From: Aestuariispira insulae
GTDB taxonomy: Bacteria > Pseudomonadota > Alphaproteobacteria > UBA8366 > Aestuariispiraceae
Length of the DNA: 64,000 bases
Assembly (NCBI RefSeq): GCF_003385955.1
Contig: NZ_QRDW01000001.1
Location: 310,001 to 374,000, forward strand
Direction of reading: 5' to 3'
Both the position numbers and the translations under genes were made by a program. This document shows, piece after piece, positions 1 through 9,170 of this stretch (its first letter is position 1; each line of letters opens with the position of its first letter). The notes beneath the pieces are model-generated. The model was not told where the DNA came from. It searched no databases and saw only the letters and a program-made list of their open reading frames with translations.

Positions 1-28
1 TGCCTTTTCCAACCTTCCGGACTAGATA

Positions 29-682
29 TTACTGGCCGTCGCGCAAATGTTTGACAAATTCGCCCAGCCCAAGCTGGCGGCTGCGACGCAGACGTTCGGA
101 CGTCAGGATCGAGCGCACCTGATGCACACTCTCATTGACGTCATTGTTGACGATCACCCAGTCATATTCCGGATAATGGCTCATTTCATCGGCCGCTTTG
201 GCCATGCGTTTCGCGACCACATCCGCCGGGTCCTGCGCACGCCGTTTCAACCGTTCTTCCAATTCCTTGGTCGAAGGTGGCAGGATGAAGATACGCACCA
301 GATCATCCTTGGCCTCTTCCGCCAATTGCTGGGTGCCCTGCCAGTCAATGTCAAACAGAACATCCCGGCCGCCGGCCAGGGCATCCATCACCGGCTTGCG
401 CGGGGTGCCGTAATAATTGTCGAAAACCTTGGCATGTTCCAGCATCTCGCCCCGGTTCACCATCAGGTTAAATTCTGAGGTATCGACAAAATGATAGTCC
501 AGCCCGGCCACTTCACCCGGGCGTTTGGGCCGGGTGGTGGCGGAAACGGAAAGCGTGATATTGGGATCGGTCGCCAGGATTTCCCGGGCTATCGTGGATT
601 TGCCAGCACCTGACGGCGACGACAAAACCAGCATCAGCCCCCGGCGTTTGATGTTGAACGGATCCACTTTATCACCCGACAT
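29..682 (-). CDS. gmk: Guanylate kinase
   Basis: This 217-residue protein phosphorylates GMP to GDP with ATP in the cytoplasm, a step in guanine nucleotide salvage and supply. The P-loop SSPSGAGKST lies at residues 21-30 and is followed by the GMP-binding segment containing SATTRPKRPGE, so the family call is secure. The ATG at 682 is preceded by AGGAAG at a normal distance. The N-terminal extension of about 15 residues before the first strand is common in alphaproteobacteria. The gene lies 44 bases downstream of the yicC-family gene on the same strand, an association seen in many proteobacteria. The first 28 bases of the window lie downstream of its stop and hold nothing I recognise. Confidence 0.97.
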   Translation of the reverse strand: MSGDKVDPFNIKRRGLMLVLSSPSGAGKSTIAREILATDPNITLSVSATTRPKRPGEVAGLDYHFVDTSEFNLMVNRGEMLEHAKVFDNYYGTPRKPVMDALAGGRDVLFDIDWQGTQQLAEEAKDDLVRIFILPPSTKELEERLKRRAQDPADVVAKRMAKAADEMSHYPEYDWVIVNNDVNESVHQVRSILTSERLRRSRQLGLGEFVKHLRDGQ

Positions 683-726
683 AATCTTCTTCCTGCTTAT
701 AACTCACTGGCCCTCACAAGGGGCAA

Positions 727-1599
727 TTATTCAATATTGGCAATCTGCTCGCGCAGCTGATCAATGCTGGATTTCAGCGCCAGGCCGATCCGGGTCAGTT
801 CCAGATCCGCAGATTTCGAACAAAGCGTATTGGCTTCCCGGTTAAATTCCTGGCACAGAAATTCAAGTTTCCGGCCAATTGCACCGCCCTTACCAAGATG
901 GCTGCGGGCCGCTTGTACGTGGCCTTTTAGCCGGTCCAGTTCTTCCCGGACATCCGCCTTCACCGCCAAAAGGGCCGCTTCTTGCGCCAGTTTTTCCTCC
1001 GGCAGTGCCGGACTTGCCTCTAACAGCAGGGCAACTTGGTTCTTGATGCGATTCTTAAGCGCTTCCGGCTGGGTCACCGCCAGCTTTTCGGCCTCATTCA
1101 CCAGGGCTTCAATTTCATCAAGCCGTTCATTCAGGATCTGAGCCGTCTGCGCGCCTTCTTCCAGTCTGGCGGCATGCAACGCCTTCAATGTATGATCCAG
1201 GCAGGACAGGATGGCATTGACCCGGGCTTCGTCACTGACCGCATCATCCCGATCATCACTTTGCTCGACCACGCCGCGCACCGCCAAGAGCTGGTCAATC
1301 TTGGGCGTATCACCCATTTTGCGGCACAAAGTGGTCAATTGATCGAGAAGCTCATTATTGACCCGCATCGAGGACTGATTTTCGGAAGAGCGCAGAGTCA
1401 ACCCGATATTAAGCGAACCGCGCTTGAAATAGGATTGGATGGCATGGCGTACCTTGGGATCCAGCCGTTCCCAGCCGGGCGGCATGCGTAGGCGCATATC
1501 CAGGCCCTTGCCGTTGACACTGCGCACTTCCCAGGCCCAGCTATACTGGTCATCATGGCCTTCGGATCGGGCAAAGCCGGTCATGCTGGCAATGGTCAT
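727..1599 (-). CDS. YicC-family endoribonuclease
   Basis: The protein is 290 residues when started at the ATG at 1599, which has AAGAGGG just upstream; an in-frame start 19 codons earlier lacks conservation and a ribosome site. It opens with the family signature MTIASMTGFAR and ends in the DUF1732 region with GRKLEFLCQEFNREANT. Members of the YicC family act as endoribonucleases and have been linked to small RNA decay and stationary-phase survival; the exact targets here are unknown. It precedes gmk in the same direction and is likely cotranscribed with it. Confidence 0.93.
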   Translation of the reverse strand: MTIASMTGFARSEGHDDQYSWAWEVRSVNGKGLDMRLRMPPGWERLDPKVRHAIQSYFKRGSLNIGLTLRSSENQSSMRVNNELLDQLTTLCRKMGDTPKIDQLLAVRGVVEQSDDRDDAVSDEARVNAILSCLDHTLKALHAARLEEGAQTAQILNERLDEIEALVNEAEKLAVTQPEALKNRIKNQVALLLEASPALPEEKLAQEAALLAVKADVREELDRLKGHVQAARSHLGKGGAIGRKLEFLCQEFNREANTLCSKSADLELTRIGLALKSSIDQLREQIANIE

Positions 1600-1692
1600 A
1601 TCAGGCCCTCTTGTTAAAACAGTGCTGTCAAACGACTGGTAGAACGCACTATACATACATCAATATCCTGTGTGTTTGTATAACGAAGCCCA

Positions 1693-2511
1693 ATGCGGAC
1701 AACAACCGGCAATTCACCTGCGAATGGAGTGGCCCCGCCCGTGAAACCACCGAAATCCATCTTGATCACCGGTGCCTCAAGCGGCATCGGGCGCGCACTC
1801 GCGCAGGCCTATGCCGCACCCGGCGTCATTTTGTTTCTGTCCGGCCGTAATCTTGAACGATTGCAGGAAACGGTTGCAGACTGTCTGGACAGGGGCGCGG
1901 ATGTGCACCCAAAGTCGCTGGATGTCACCGATCGTGCCGCCATGGAGGCCTGGATCCGGGAAAGCGATTCGCTTAGCCCCCTTGATCTGGTAATCGCTAA
2001 TGCCGGTATCTCGGGTGGTGTGGCCGGCAAAGACAAATCGGGGGAAACCGAAGCGCAGGCCCGCCAGATTTTTGATATTAATTTCAATGGTGTGCTGAAC
2101 AGTATCTATCCGGCAATCGAACTGTACAAACTCCGCCAACGCGGCCAGATCGCCATTGTCAGTTCTCTGGCCGGGTATCGGGGCCTGCCCGGCGCGCCGG
2201 CCTATTCTGCCTCCAAGGCTGCGGTGAAAGCCTATGGCGAGGCCTTAAGAGGCGCGCTGAAACGCGATGGCATCGCCGTCAATGTAATCTGCCCCGGTTT
2301 TGTAGTATCCCGCATCACCGATGCCAACCGTTTCCCCATGCCCTTCCTGATGAAGGCCGACCGGGCAGCAATCCTGATCAAAAAGGGGCTTAGCGTGAAC
2401 CGTGCCGTGATCGCCTTCCCCTGGCCGACCCGCTTCGTCAGTTGGATTTTCAGGATTTTGCCGGGCCGCCTGGCGGTGCCGCTGCTCAGCGGCCTGCCCG
2501 CCAAGGAGTGA
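1693..2511 (+). CDS. Short-chain dehydrogenase/reductase
   Basis: This is a classical SDR oxidoreductase of up to 272 residues. The Rossmann nucleotide-binding motif TGASSGIGRA is near residues 26-35, the NAG motif appears as IANAGISGG, and the catalytic Tyr and Lys are in YSASKAAVKAYGE. The substrate cannot be told from sequence. A GTG at 1741 with GGAG upstream is an alternative start that would remove a 16-residue proline-rich leader and begin just before the first strand; it may be the true start. The gene is divergent from yicC and convergent with mltG, with only two bases between the stop codons. Confidence 0.9.
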   Translation: MRTTTGNSPANGVAPPVKPPKSILITGASSGIGRALAQAYAAPGVILFLSGRNLERLQETVADCLDRGADVHPKSLDVTDRAAMEAWIRESDSLSPLDLVIANAGISGGVAGKDKSGETEAQARQIFDINFNGVLNSIYPAIELYKLRQRGQIAIVSSLAGYRGLPGAPAYSASKAAVKAYGEALRGALKRDGIAVNVICPGFVVSRITDANRFPMPFLMKADRAAILIKKGLSVNRAVIAFPWPTRFVSWIFRILPGRLAVPLLSGLPAKE

Positions 2512-2513
2512 AC

Positions 2514-3503
2514 CTAGTTCCCCTGCTGCTGCTTTTTGAATTTTCGCCAGCGCGCCACATTGCGGTTATGTTCTTTCAATGTGCGGGCAAAAGCATGACC
2601 GCCACTGCCGTCCGCCACGAAATAGAGGTCTTTGGTCTGCAACGGGTTCAACACGGCCTTGATGGATGCCAGCCCGGGATTGGCGATAGCGCCGGGCGGC
2701 AATCCCGGGATCACATAAGTGTTATAGGGATGGACCAACTTCCAATCCTGGCGGGTAAGCGCGCGGCCAAGCGGCTTCTTGCCGTCGGTCAGCGCATACC
2801 GCACGGTCGGATCGGACTGAAGCCGCATCCCCTTATTCAACCGGTTCACAAAAACCGACGCCACATGCGGGCGCTCGGCGGCCAGGCCGGTTTCTTTTTC
2901 GACGATTGAGGCCAGGATCACCGCCTCATGCCAGGTTTTGACCGGCAGGCCCGCCTGTCGGCCAGCCCACAAATCCTGCCTGGCCTGATCCATCGCCTTT
3001 TGCATGCGGGCCACCAGCCCCATGCGATCGTCATTCAGGGTGAAATGGTAGGTTTCGGGGAGCAGGCTGCCCTCTGCCGGGACAGGCCCCGTCACCTGGC
3101 CGGACAAGCCATCCATTTCCTCGATAAGCGCCACCACTTCCAGACTGGTCAGGCCTTCGGGAATGGTGATGGAACGGACCACCACCTCCTGGCGCTGGAT
3201 CTTATCCAATGCTTCGGCGGGGCTGATCCCCGCTTCAAACCGGTATTCCCCAGCCGCCAATGTCAGATGCTGCTCACGTAAGCGTACCATCCCGGCAAAC
3301 AGCCAGTCATATTCGATGACCCCCGCCTGCTGCAGGCTTCTGGCAATCTGGCGCACGCCCTGCCCCCGTTTCACCACCACCGTGGTATCCGTGATCAGGG
3401 GCCCCGGTTTCACAAATTGTTCCTGCGCCCACATGATTGCGCCGCCGGCAGTGAGCACGGCGGCGACAATCAAAACAGATAAGGCAATCAGGGCTTTTTT
3501 CAT
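2514..3503 (-). CDS. mltG: Endolytic murein transglycosylase MltG
   Basis: The 329-residue protein is an inner-membrane lytic transglycosylase thought to release or terminate nascent glycan strands. The start at 3503 (MKKALIALS) has GGAG upstream. A single membrane helix at about residues 4-26 is followed by a LysM-like region and the YceG catalytic domain. The catalytic Glu lies in ASIVEKETG, and the conserved RLNKGMRLQSDPTVRY and PYNTYVIPGLPPGAI segments are present. It follows fabF with a 16-base gap, the standard fabF-mltG order of alphaproteobacteria, so it is probably in the same transcript as the fatty acid genes. Confidence 0.96.
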   Translation of the reverse strand: MKKALIALSVLIVAAVLTAGGAIMWAQEQFVKPGPLITDTTVVVKRGQGVRQIARSLQQAGVIEYDWLFAGMVRLREQHLTLAAGEYRFEAGISPAEALDKIQRQEVVVRSITIPEGLTSLEVVALIEEMDGLSGQVTGPVPAEGSLLPETYHFTLNDDRMGLVARMQKAMDQARQDLWAGRQAGLPVKTWHEAVILASIVEKETGLAAERPHVASVFVNRLNKGMRLQSDPTVRYALTDGKKPLGRALTRQDWKLVHPYNTYVIPGLPPGAIANPGLASIKAVLNPLQTKDLYFVADGSGGHAFARTLKEHNRNVARWRKFKKQQQGN

Positions 3504-3519
3504 CCCCGGATCAACTCCT

Positions 3520-4782
3520 TCAGGAAACCTTCCCCATGACCAGGCTGGCATTGGTGCCGCCAAAGCCGAAGGAATTGGACAACGCGTAATTCACAGAACG
3601 TTCCTGAGCCTCATGGGCCACCAAGTTCAAATCACAGCTGTCGGACGGGTTATCCAGGTTCAAGGTCGGCGGCAGAATACCGGTTTCAATGGCCTTGATG
3701 CTGAAGATCGCCTCGATGGCACCAGCGGCACCCAACAGATGGCCGACCGCCGATTTGGTGGAAGACATGGCCAGCTTATGGGCATGATCACCAAACAGGC
3801 GTTTAACCGCGCCCAGCTCAATCTCGTCGCCCAGCGGGGTCGAGGTGCCATGGGCGTTCACATAATCGATCTTATCCGCGTCAATCTTGGCACTGCGCAG
3901 GGCAGCCCGCATGGCGCGGAAACCGCCATTGCCGTCTTCGGCAGGCGCTGTCACATGATGCGCGTCACCGCTCATGCCATAGCCCAGAACCTCGCCATAA
4001 ATCTTGGCGCCACGGGCTTTGGCATGCTCATATTCTTCCAGGACAACCACACCGGCACCCTCGCCCATGACAAAGCCGTCGCGGTCCTTGTCCCATGGGC
4101 GGGACGCTTTTTCCGGTGTATCGTTATAGCCGGTGGACAGTGCACGCGCAGCGGCAAATCCGGCCATGCCAATGCGGCAGACCGCGGCTTCGGCACCACC
4201 GGCCACCATGACCTTGGCATCGCCCAGCGCCACCATGCGGGCCGCATCACCAATAGCATGGGTACCGGTTGCACAGGCGGTGACCACGGAATGGTTGGGG
4301 CCGCGGAAACCGTATTTAATCGACAGGAAGCCACTGGCCAGGTTGATCAAATTGGCCGGGATGAAAAACGGGCTCAAACGGCGGGGTCCGCGATCCTTCA
4401 GGGTCAGCGTGCCTTCCGAAATGCCCGGCAGACCGCCAATGCCGGAACCGATCATGACACCGGTTTCGTCCTGATCCTCTTCCGTTTCCGGCTTCCAGCC
4501 GGAATCCTCAACAGCCTGGATACCGGCCGCCATCGCATAAGTGATGAAGGTATCCATCTTCTTCTGGTCCTTCTTATCGACATAATCATCGATATTGAGG
4601 GTTCCATCAGAACCATCGCCCCGCGGGACCATACCGGCAATCCGGGCCGGCAGATCGGAGACATCAATATGGGTGATGGGCACAATGCCGGAATGGGCAT
4701 TGGTCAGACGGTTCCAAACATGGTCAATGCCGTTCCCCAGCGGGGAAACAATGCCAAGACCAGTAACAACGACACGCTTCAT
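3520..4782 (-). CDS. fabF: Beta-ketoacyl-ACP synthase II
   Basis: FabF (420 residues from the ATG at 4782) condenses malonyl-ACP with acyl-ACP in fatty acid elongation. The catalytic Cys is in VTACATGTHAIGDA, and the two active-site His are in NAHGTSTPLGD and SAVGHLLGAAG. The reading frame extends 31 codons further upstream but those residues are not family-like and cross the terminator hairpin, so MKRVVVTGLGIVSPLG is taken as the N-terminus. It sits between acpP and mltG. A strong hairpin between acpP and fabF suggests partial termination after acpP, giving more carrier protein than synthase. Confidence 0.97.
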   Translation of the reverse strand: MKRVVVTGLGIVSPLGNGIDHVWNRLTNAHSGIVPITHIDVSDLPARIAGMVPRGDGSDGTLNIDDYVDKKDQKKMDTFITYAMAAGIQAVEDSGWKPETEEDQDETGVMIGSGIGGLPGISEGTLTLKDRGPRRLSPFFIPANLINLASGFLSIKYGFRGPNHSVVTACATGTHAIGDAARMVALGDAKVMVAGGAEAAVCRIGMAGFAAARALSTGYNDTPEKASRPWDKDRDGFVMGEGAGVVVLEEYEHAKARGAKIYGEVLGYGMSGDAHHVTAPAEDGNGGFRAMRAALRSAKIDADKIDYVNAHGTSTPLGDEIELGAVKRLFGDHAHKLAMSSTKSAVGHLLGAAGAIEAIFSIKAIETGILPPTLNLDNPSDSCDLNLVAHEAQERSVNYALSNSFGFGGTNASLVMGKVS

Positions 4783-4888
4783 GGAAATGATCTTCTCAGC
4801 CTGTTGAACGATGGCAATTTGATTATATGATTCACGCATTTTCTGCGGCGTCAGCCAAAACGCGCTCAGAATCATTGGGTATAAAAGC

Positions 4889-4926
4889 GAAAGGCGCGCG
4901 AATCGTCAACCGACCGCGCGCCTTTC
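4889..4926 (-). terminator. Hairpin terminator after acpP
   Basis: Positions 4889-4900 and 4915-4926 form a perfect 12-bp stem (GAAAGGCGCGCG and its complement) with a 14-base loop. Read on the minus strand it lies just beyond the acpP stop and is followed by CGCTTTTATAC. It looks like a rho-independent or partial terminator that would lower transcription into fabF. Confidence 0.75.
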
Positions 4927-4944
4927 ACAAAAAAACCGGCAGGA

Positions 4945-5187
4945 TTAGCCCTGGTTCGCTTCGATGAAATCGATAGCGTTCTTCACGGTCTGGATTTTCT
5001 CAGCCGCGTCGTCCGGGATTTCACAGCCAAACTCTTCTTCGAAGGCCATGACCAGTTCAACGGTGTCCAGGCTGTCTGCGCCCAGATCGTCAATGAAGCT
5101 GGCGGTTTCGGTTACTTTGGCTTCGTCAACACCCAGGTGATCGATAACGATCTTTTTAACGCGATCCGCAACGTCGCTCATTTTCAA
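4945..5187 (-). CDS. acpP: Acyl carrier protein
   Basis: The 80-residue acidic protein carries growing acyl chains on 4'-phosphopantetheine. The attachment Ser lies in the conserved [18 protein letters not shown] segment, and the length is that of a normal AcpP. The start at 5187 begins [10 protein letters not shown] after two extra residues ([10 protein letters not shown]); the ATG at 5181 is an equally possible start. It is placed between fabG and fabF, the usual order, but is separated from fabG by 173 bases, enough for its own promoter. Confidence 0.98.
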   Translation of the reverse strand: MKMSDVADRVKKIVIDHLGVDEAKVTETASFIDDLGADSLDTVELVMAFEEEFGCEIPDDAAEKIQTVKNAIDFIEANQG

Positions 5188-5360
5188 AATCCTTTGTCAA
5201 TTTCTTTGGGCACAATCCCAAGGTTCAGAACTTTTGCTCCGTTTTCGCGCGAAAATTCAGCACGGAACCACGGAGGCGAGGTTTCCTAACATAGTTCACC
5301 CCGGCTGGCCAGAGCCAACTAGCATGCTCTCCCAGCCGGTGGCAAGACTATGTATCAGAA

Positions 5361-6098
5361 TTAGATCATGGCCATCCCGCCATTCACATGCAGGGTCTGG
5401 CCGGTCATATAGGACGCTTCGTCGGAAGCAAGATAAACGACCGCCCCGGCAATATCATCGACAGACCCCATACGGCCCGCAGGAATAGAGGCGTTCAGCT
5501 TCTCATGCTGGGCATCGTCCAATACATCGGTCATGGCCGTGGCGATGAAACCAGGGGCCACGCAATTCACGGTGATACCGCGGCTGGCCACTTCCTGGGC
5601 CAGTGATTTGCTCATCCCGATCATGCCAGCCTTGGAGGCGCAATAGTTGGCCTGGCCGGGGTTACCGGTCACACCGACGATGGAGGTGATGCCGATGATT
5701 CGCCCGGTTTTGCGTTTCATCATGCCGCGCAAGACCGCCTGGGACAGTTTAAAAGCAGCCTTCAGGTTCACATTGATCACGGTGTCCCAGTCTTCTTCCT
5801 TCATGCGCATGGCCAGGCCATCCCGGGTCAGGCCCGCATTATTGACCAGAATATCGATCTGGCCCATAGCCGCCTCGGCATCTTTGATCAGTTGTACGCA
5901 GCTATCCATGTCGCTCAGGTTCGCCGGGGTCACGAAAGCGCGCTCACCCAGTTCTGCTTTCAATTTTTCCAGCGGCTCGGTCCGGGTGCCGGACAGGGCG
6001 ACAGTCGCCCCCCGCGCGTGCAGCGCTTTGGCAATGGCGTTCCCGATATCCCCGGACGCCCCGGTAACAAGCGCGCATTTCCCGCTCAGATCAAACAT
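5361..6098 (-). CDS. fabG: 3-oxoacyl-ACP reductase
   Basis: FabG reduces 3-oxoacyl-ACP with NADPH in the fatty acid cycle. The 245-residue SDR has TGASGDIGNAIA for cofactor binding, NNAGLTRDGL typical of FabG, and the catalytic Tyr-Lys in NYCASKAGMIG. The ATG at 6098 (MFDLSGKCALVTGASG) is preceded by AAGGGA, so the 31 codons upstream in frame are not counted. It ends in GMAMI. It lies 37 bases downstream of fabD and upstream of acpP. Confidence 0.97.
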   Translation of the reverse strand: MFDLSGKCALVTGASGDIGNAIAKALHARGATVALSGTRTEPLEKLKAELGERAFVTPANLSDMDSCVQLIKDAEAAMGQIDILVNNAGLTRDGLAMRMKEEDWDTVINVNLKAAFKLSQAVLRGMMKRKTGRIIGITSIVGVTGNPGQANYCASKAGMIGMSKSLAQEVASRGITVNCVAPGFIATAMTDVLDDAQHEKLNASIPAGRMGSVDDIAGAVVYLASDEASYMTGQTLHVNGGMAMI

Positions 6099-6135
6099 GT
6101 CTATTCCCTTTGTTTCTCTGGATTCTATTATTGGC

Positions 6136-7077
6136 TTACAGGCTTCCGAGGAAGCTCTCAACGTCGGCGGGGGTATTGACGGCCACACCACTCATGTCAC
6201 GGTCGATACGACGCACCAGCCCGGACAGCACCTTACCCGTCCCAACCTCAACCAGGGTATCCACATCCTGGGACTTCATATAAAGGACGGATTCACGCCA
6301 GCGCACCCGGCCGCATACCTGTTCCACCAGAAGTTCGCGGATCCGTACCGGATCGACAATTTTCTCAGCAACCACATTGGCCACCAGCGGCAGCGAGGGC
6401 GCATTGATCTCCGCTTTTGCCAGCGCATCCGCCATCGCATCAGCAGCCGGCTGCATCAGCGCGCAATGAAACGGTGCGGATACCGGCAACAGGACGGCAC
6501 GTTTGGCCCCCTTTGCCTTCGCCAGTTCAACAGCACGCTCCACCGCCGCCCGGGCACCTGAAATCACCACCTGGCCCGGCGCATTGTCGTTGGCTGCTGT
6601 GCAAACTTCGCCCTGAGCCGCCTCGGCGGCAACCGCTTCGGCATCAGCAAGGTCCAGCCCCAACAAAGCCGCCATGGCCCCCTCGCCCACCGGCACGGCC
6701 GCCTGCATGCTTTTGCCGCGCAATTTCAAAAGGCGGGCTGCATCGGCCAGGCTGAGGGCACGGGCCGCCGCCAGCGCGGAATATTCACCAAGCGAATGAC
6801 CTGCAACAAGGCTGGCCATATCGGACAGCGATTTACCGCCCTCTGATTCCAACACACGCGCGGTCGCCAGAGAAACCGCCATCAGGGCGGGCTGCGCATT
6901 TTCGGTTAAGGTCAACTCGTCCGCGTCGCCTTCGGTCATCAGACGGAACAGATTCTGTTCCAGCGCCTCATCCACTTCCTGGAACACCTCACGGGCGGTT
7001 GCGTATGCTTCGGCCAGTTCCTTGCCCATTCCAATCGCCTGGGACCCCTGTCCGGGAAACACAAAAGCGCGTGCCAT
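6136..7077 (-). CDS. fabD: Malonyl-CoA:ACP transacylase
   Basis: FabD (313 residues) transfers malonyl from CoA to ACP. The N-terminal FPGQGSQAIGMG motif and the nucleophile elbow GHSLGEYSALAAA are both intact, and the catalytic His is in VSAPFHCALM. It is the first gene of the fabD-fabG-acpP-fabF-mltG row on the minus strand. The upstream interval to the next gene is 141 bases and probably contains the promoter of this group. Confidence 0.97.
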   Translation of the reverse strand: MARAFVFPGQGSQAIGMGKELAEAYATAREVFQEVDEALEQNLFRLMTEGDADELTLTENAQPALMAVSLATARVLESEGGKSLSDMASLVAGHSLGEYSALAAARALSLADAARLLKLRGKSMQAAVPVGEGAMAALLGLDLADAEAVAAEAAQGEVCTAANDNAPGQVVISGARAAVERAVELAKAKGAKRAVLLPVSAPFHCALMQPAADAMADALAKAEINAPSLPLVANVVAEKIVDPVRIRELLVEQVCGRVRWRESVLYMKSQDVDTLVEVGTGKVLSGLVRRIDRDMSGVAVNTPADVESFLGSL

Positions 7078-7218
7078 ATGATTGACCTCTCCGATATTAA
7101 TCTATGTGTGGATCCGGGATGCAGGATAGCACCTCGGAAAGATTCGTCGAGTTGATAGTCGACCATACCGCTAAGTCAAGGCCGGGCAGCCCTGGGCCAA
7201 CAGAATGGCATATTCCGT

Positions 7219-8619
7219 TCATGGCGTGACCGGGATCTCACGGCGGATCATTGTCAGGCCATAAGATCTGTATTTTTCAAAGACTTCATCGGTCCCGCCC
7301 GGATTCTCAACCATGGCATAAAACTGGCTGGAGATTTCTTCAGACGGCTGATCGAAAGACAGCGCGGTCACGGTGTAATTGAGATCCCCACTGCGGAACA
7401 ACGGCAGACGGATCGGCAACACGACGGATTCGCCGCTTTCCAACTCGCCGGTGAAAAGCTGCATGGTTTCCTGTTTATCCCGGAAGCGGGAATTACTCAT
7501 CTGAGGGATCACGCTGGACCAGATCTGCCGGGTTGCGCCCGACCGATTGGTCAATTCAAATTCCAGACGGCACAATCGGTCCGGGCGGGTCAAACGCAGG
7601 TTGTTCTCCCCCTGGACCTTAAGGGTTTCCGCCTTAAGGGAAGTGTTGCGAAACCGCATGCCCGCACAGCTTTTACCATCGGCGGGACGTAGGCCACGAA
7701 CGCTGAGCGCCAGCGACACAGCCTGCGGCGACCGCTGCAGCTTTTCACGATATGTTTCCGCAAGCCATGGCCAGGCATGATCATTCAGCGCAGCCTCCAA
7801 GCGCTCAATCTGCCCTTTTTCCGCCATTTCCTGCCATTGCCGCGGCCCTTCATCCCAAAGGCGATAACCAAAGGCAGCCAACGAAAAGATGAGAATCAAT
7901 CCAAGTCCCAGCAAAACCCGGTACCGGGTAATACTGCTCGATGGCGAGGTTGTGTCAGCAGGTGGTTCTGTTGCCTTTTCCTCTTCGGAATGATCCACAG
8001 AACTTGGCATGGGTGATGTCTGCACCTCTTCCCTATCAGGTGCGGCAGTCTTTTCCGGCACGCCCATCTGCAGGGCATCCAGGGCCTCGGACACATTTTC
8101 AATGGCAAACACATCCACATTCGGCGGCAGTTTGCCAATCAACGCCTGATCCAGGTCCGCTTTCGGTAAAAAGATGGTCAAGGGCAGGCCTTCACCGGCC
8201 GTTTCCATCATCAACTGGCCGGTATGATCCAGTTTTTCTACCATATGGCCGACCTTCTCCACCCCAAGGTCGCGCGCATTGACAGCACCGGTAACAAAAA
8301 GAACCCCGTTGGCCGGTTCCCCTCGCTGCGCCAGGCGCCCCTCTGCCGCCAACGCATGGGCCAGATATACCCCCAGCTGCCAGCTTTCGCCATTGGTGAT
8401 GGGATCGGAAACATCCAGCCGGTAAACCCTGTGGCCTGTCATCCGTTCGATCACCCCCGTCGGCTTGCGGACAAAGGCATCATAACCGGGGGTAATCGGC
8501 AGGGACTGGGTGGTACCGTTCAGGCAGACCACCGACGAAATATCAGGATCTTCCTCTACGAGGCTCTGGATTTCGGAGGGGCCGTTTGTTGTCGCAATAT
8601 AGATGCGCAGCTTCATCAC
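7219..8619 (-). CDS. Membrane protein with possible Lon-like N-terminal domain
   Basis: This 466-residue protein has no family I can name with certainty. Residues 1-175 look cytoplasmic, then comes an acidic and Pro/Ser-rich linker (about 190-230), one membrane helix (about 233-255) and a periplasmic beta-rich domain. Within the N-terminal part, NGES at 76-79, FVTGAV near 108-113 and VGHMVEKL at 123-130 line up in order with the Lon peptidase signatures DGPS, TGE and GGxxEKL. Ser79 and Lys129 would then be the Ser-Lys dyad. This is a by-eye match, not a proven homology. It overlaps the upstream gene by four bases (ATGA) and is last of a coupled trio, which suggests it works in the same complex. 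Confidence 0.75.
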   Translation of the reverse strand: MMKLRIYIATTNGPSEIQSLVEEDPDISSVVCLNGTTQSLPITPGYDAFVRKPTGVIERMTGHRVYRLDVSDPITNGESWQLGVYLAHALAAEGRLAQRGEPANGVLFVTGAVNARDLGVEKVGHMVEKLDHTGQLMMETAGEGLPLTIFLPKADLDQALIGKLPPNVDVFAIENVSEALDALQMGVPEKTAAPDREEVQTSPMPSSVDHSEEEKATEPPADTTSPSSSITRYRVLLGLGLILIFSLAAFGYRLWDEGPRQWQEMAEKGQIERLEAALNDHAWPWLAETYREKLQRSPQAVSLALSVRGLRPADGKSCAGMRFRNTSLKAETLKVQGENNLRLTRPDRLCRLEFELTNRSGATRQIWSSVIPQMSNSRFRDKQETMQLFTGELESGESVVLPIRLPLFRSGDLNYTVTALSFDQPSEEISSQFYAMVENPGGTDEVFEKYRSYGLTMIRREIPVTP

Positions 8620-9170
8620 TGGAGATAGAGCTCCGTTTTCACATCCCTGAGCGCACGGACCAGATCCGACCCTTCTTCCTCTATCAACTGAATTCTGCCA
8701 TTCACCGGTGCCGGCAGCGGCTGTTTCAGATAGAGCCCCTCCGCATCCTTCAGCACAAGAGCCCCCGGTTCCTGCTGGGTATAATCCCCCAGCTCAAGAA
8801 TGATATAGAGTTGATTCTGCCCGCTGCGCGATGCTTTGAGGCGCAGGGTAAAGCCTTCGCCCTCACGCTGATCCACCATACCGCTGCTGGCGGCGGCAAC
8901 ACGCGGAAACTGATAAATCGCGGTCCGCGACATCAGGGCATCCAGATCCCGTCGCAAACGCGCGCTTTCTTTCAAGGCCCGGCTGATTTCCGGTGTCATC
9001 AGCGCATGCGGATCATTGGCAAAAGCATAAATCTGGGCAAACCCTATTGCGGGGACTGCATCAGAGCGGTGTATTGCCCGGCTGATCTGGTCCATATTGC
9101 TGAGTGCGTCAAAAAGGCGCTCTGCGGCCTGTTTTTCTTCAACGGTTTTCCCGTTCCAGGATGTCGTCAT
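8616..9170 (-). CDS. Conserved unknown soluble protein
   Basis: The 184-residue product has no signal peptide or membrane helix, so it is likely cytoplasmic. The N-terminal 95 residues are predicted helical (MTTSWNGKTVEEKQAAERL and following) and the C-terminal half is strand-rich with ILELGDYT and PVNGRIQLIEEE. I do not recognise it. Its start overlaps the stop of the 509-codon gene upstream by four bases, and its own stop overlaps the next start by four bases. Such double coupling usually marks subunits made in fixed ratio. Confidence 0.75.
   Translation of the reverse strand: MTTSWNGKTVEEKQAAERLFDALSNMDQISRAIHRSDAVPAIGFAQIYAFANDPHALMTPEISRALKESARLRRDLDALMSRTAIYQFPRVAAASSGMVDQREGEGFTLRLKASRSGQNQLYIILELGDYTQQEPGALVLKDAEGLYLKQPLPAPVNGRIQLIEEEGSDLVRALRDVKTELYLQ

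Noticed and set aside
3163-4830. A long open frame on the plus strand opposite fabF and mltG.
   Set aside because: It is a shadow of the strong fabF frame with no signal, motif or ribosome site; residue composition is typical of antisense translation.
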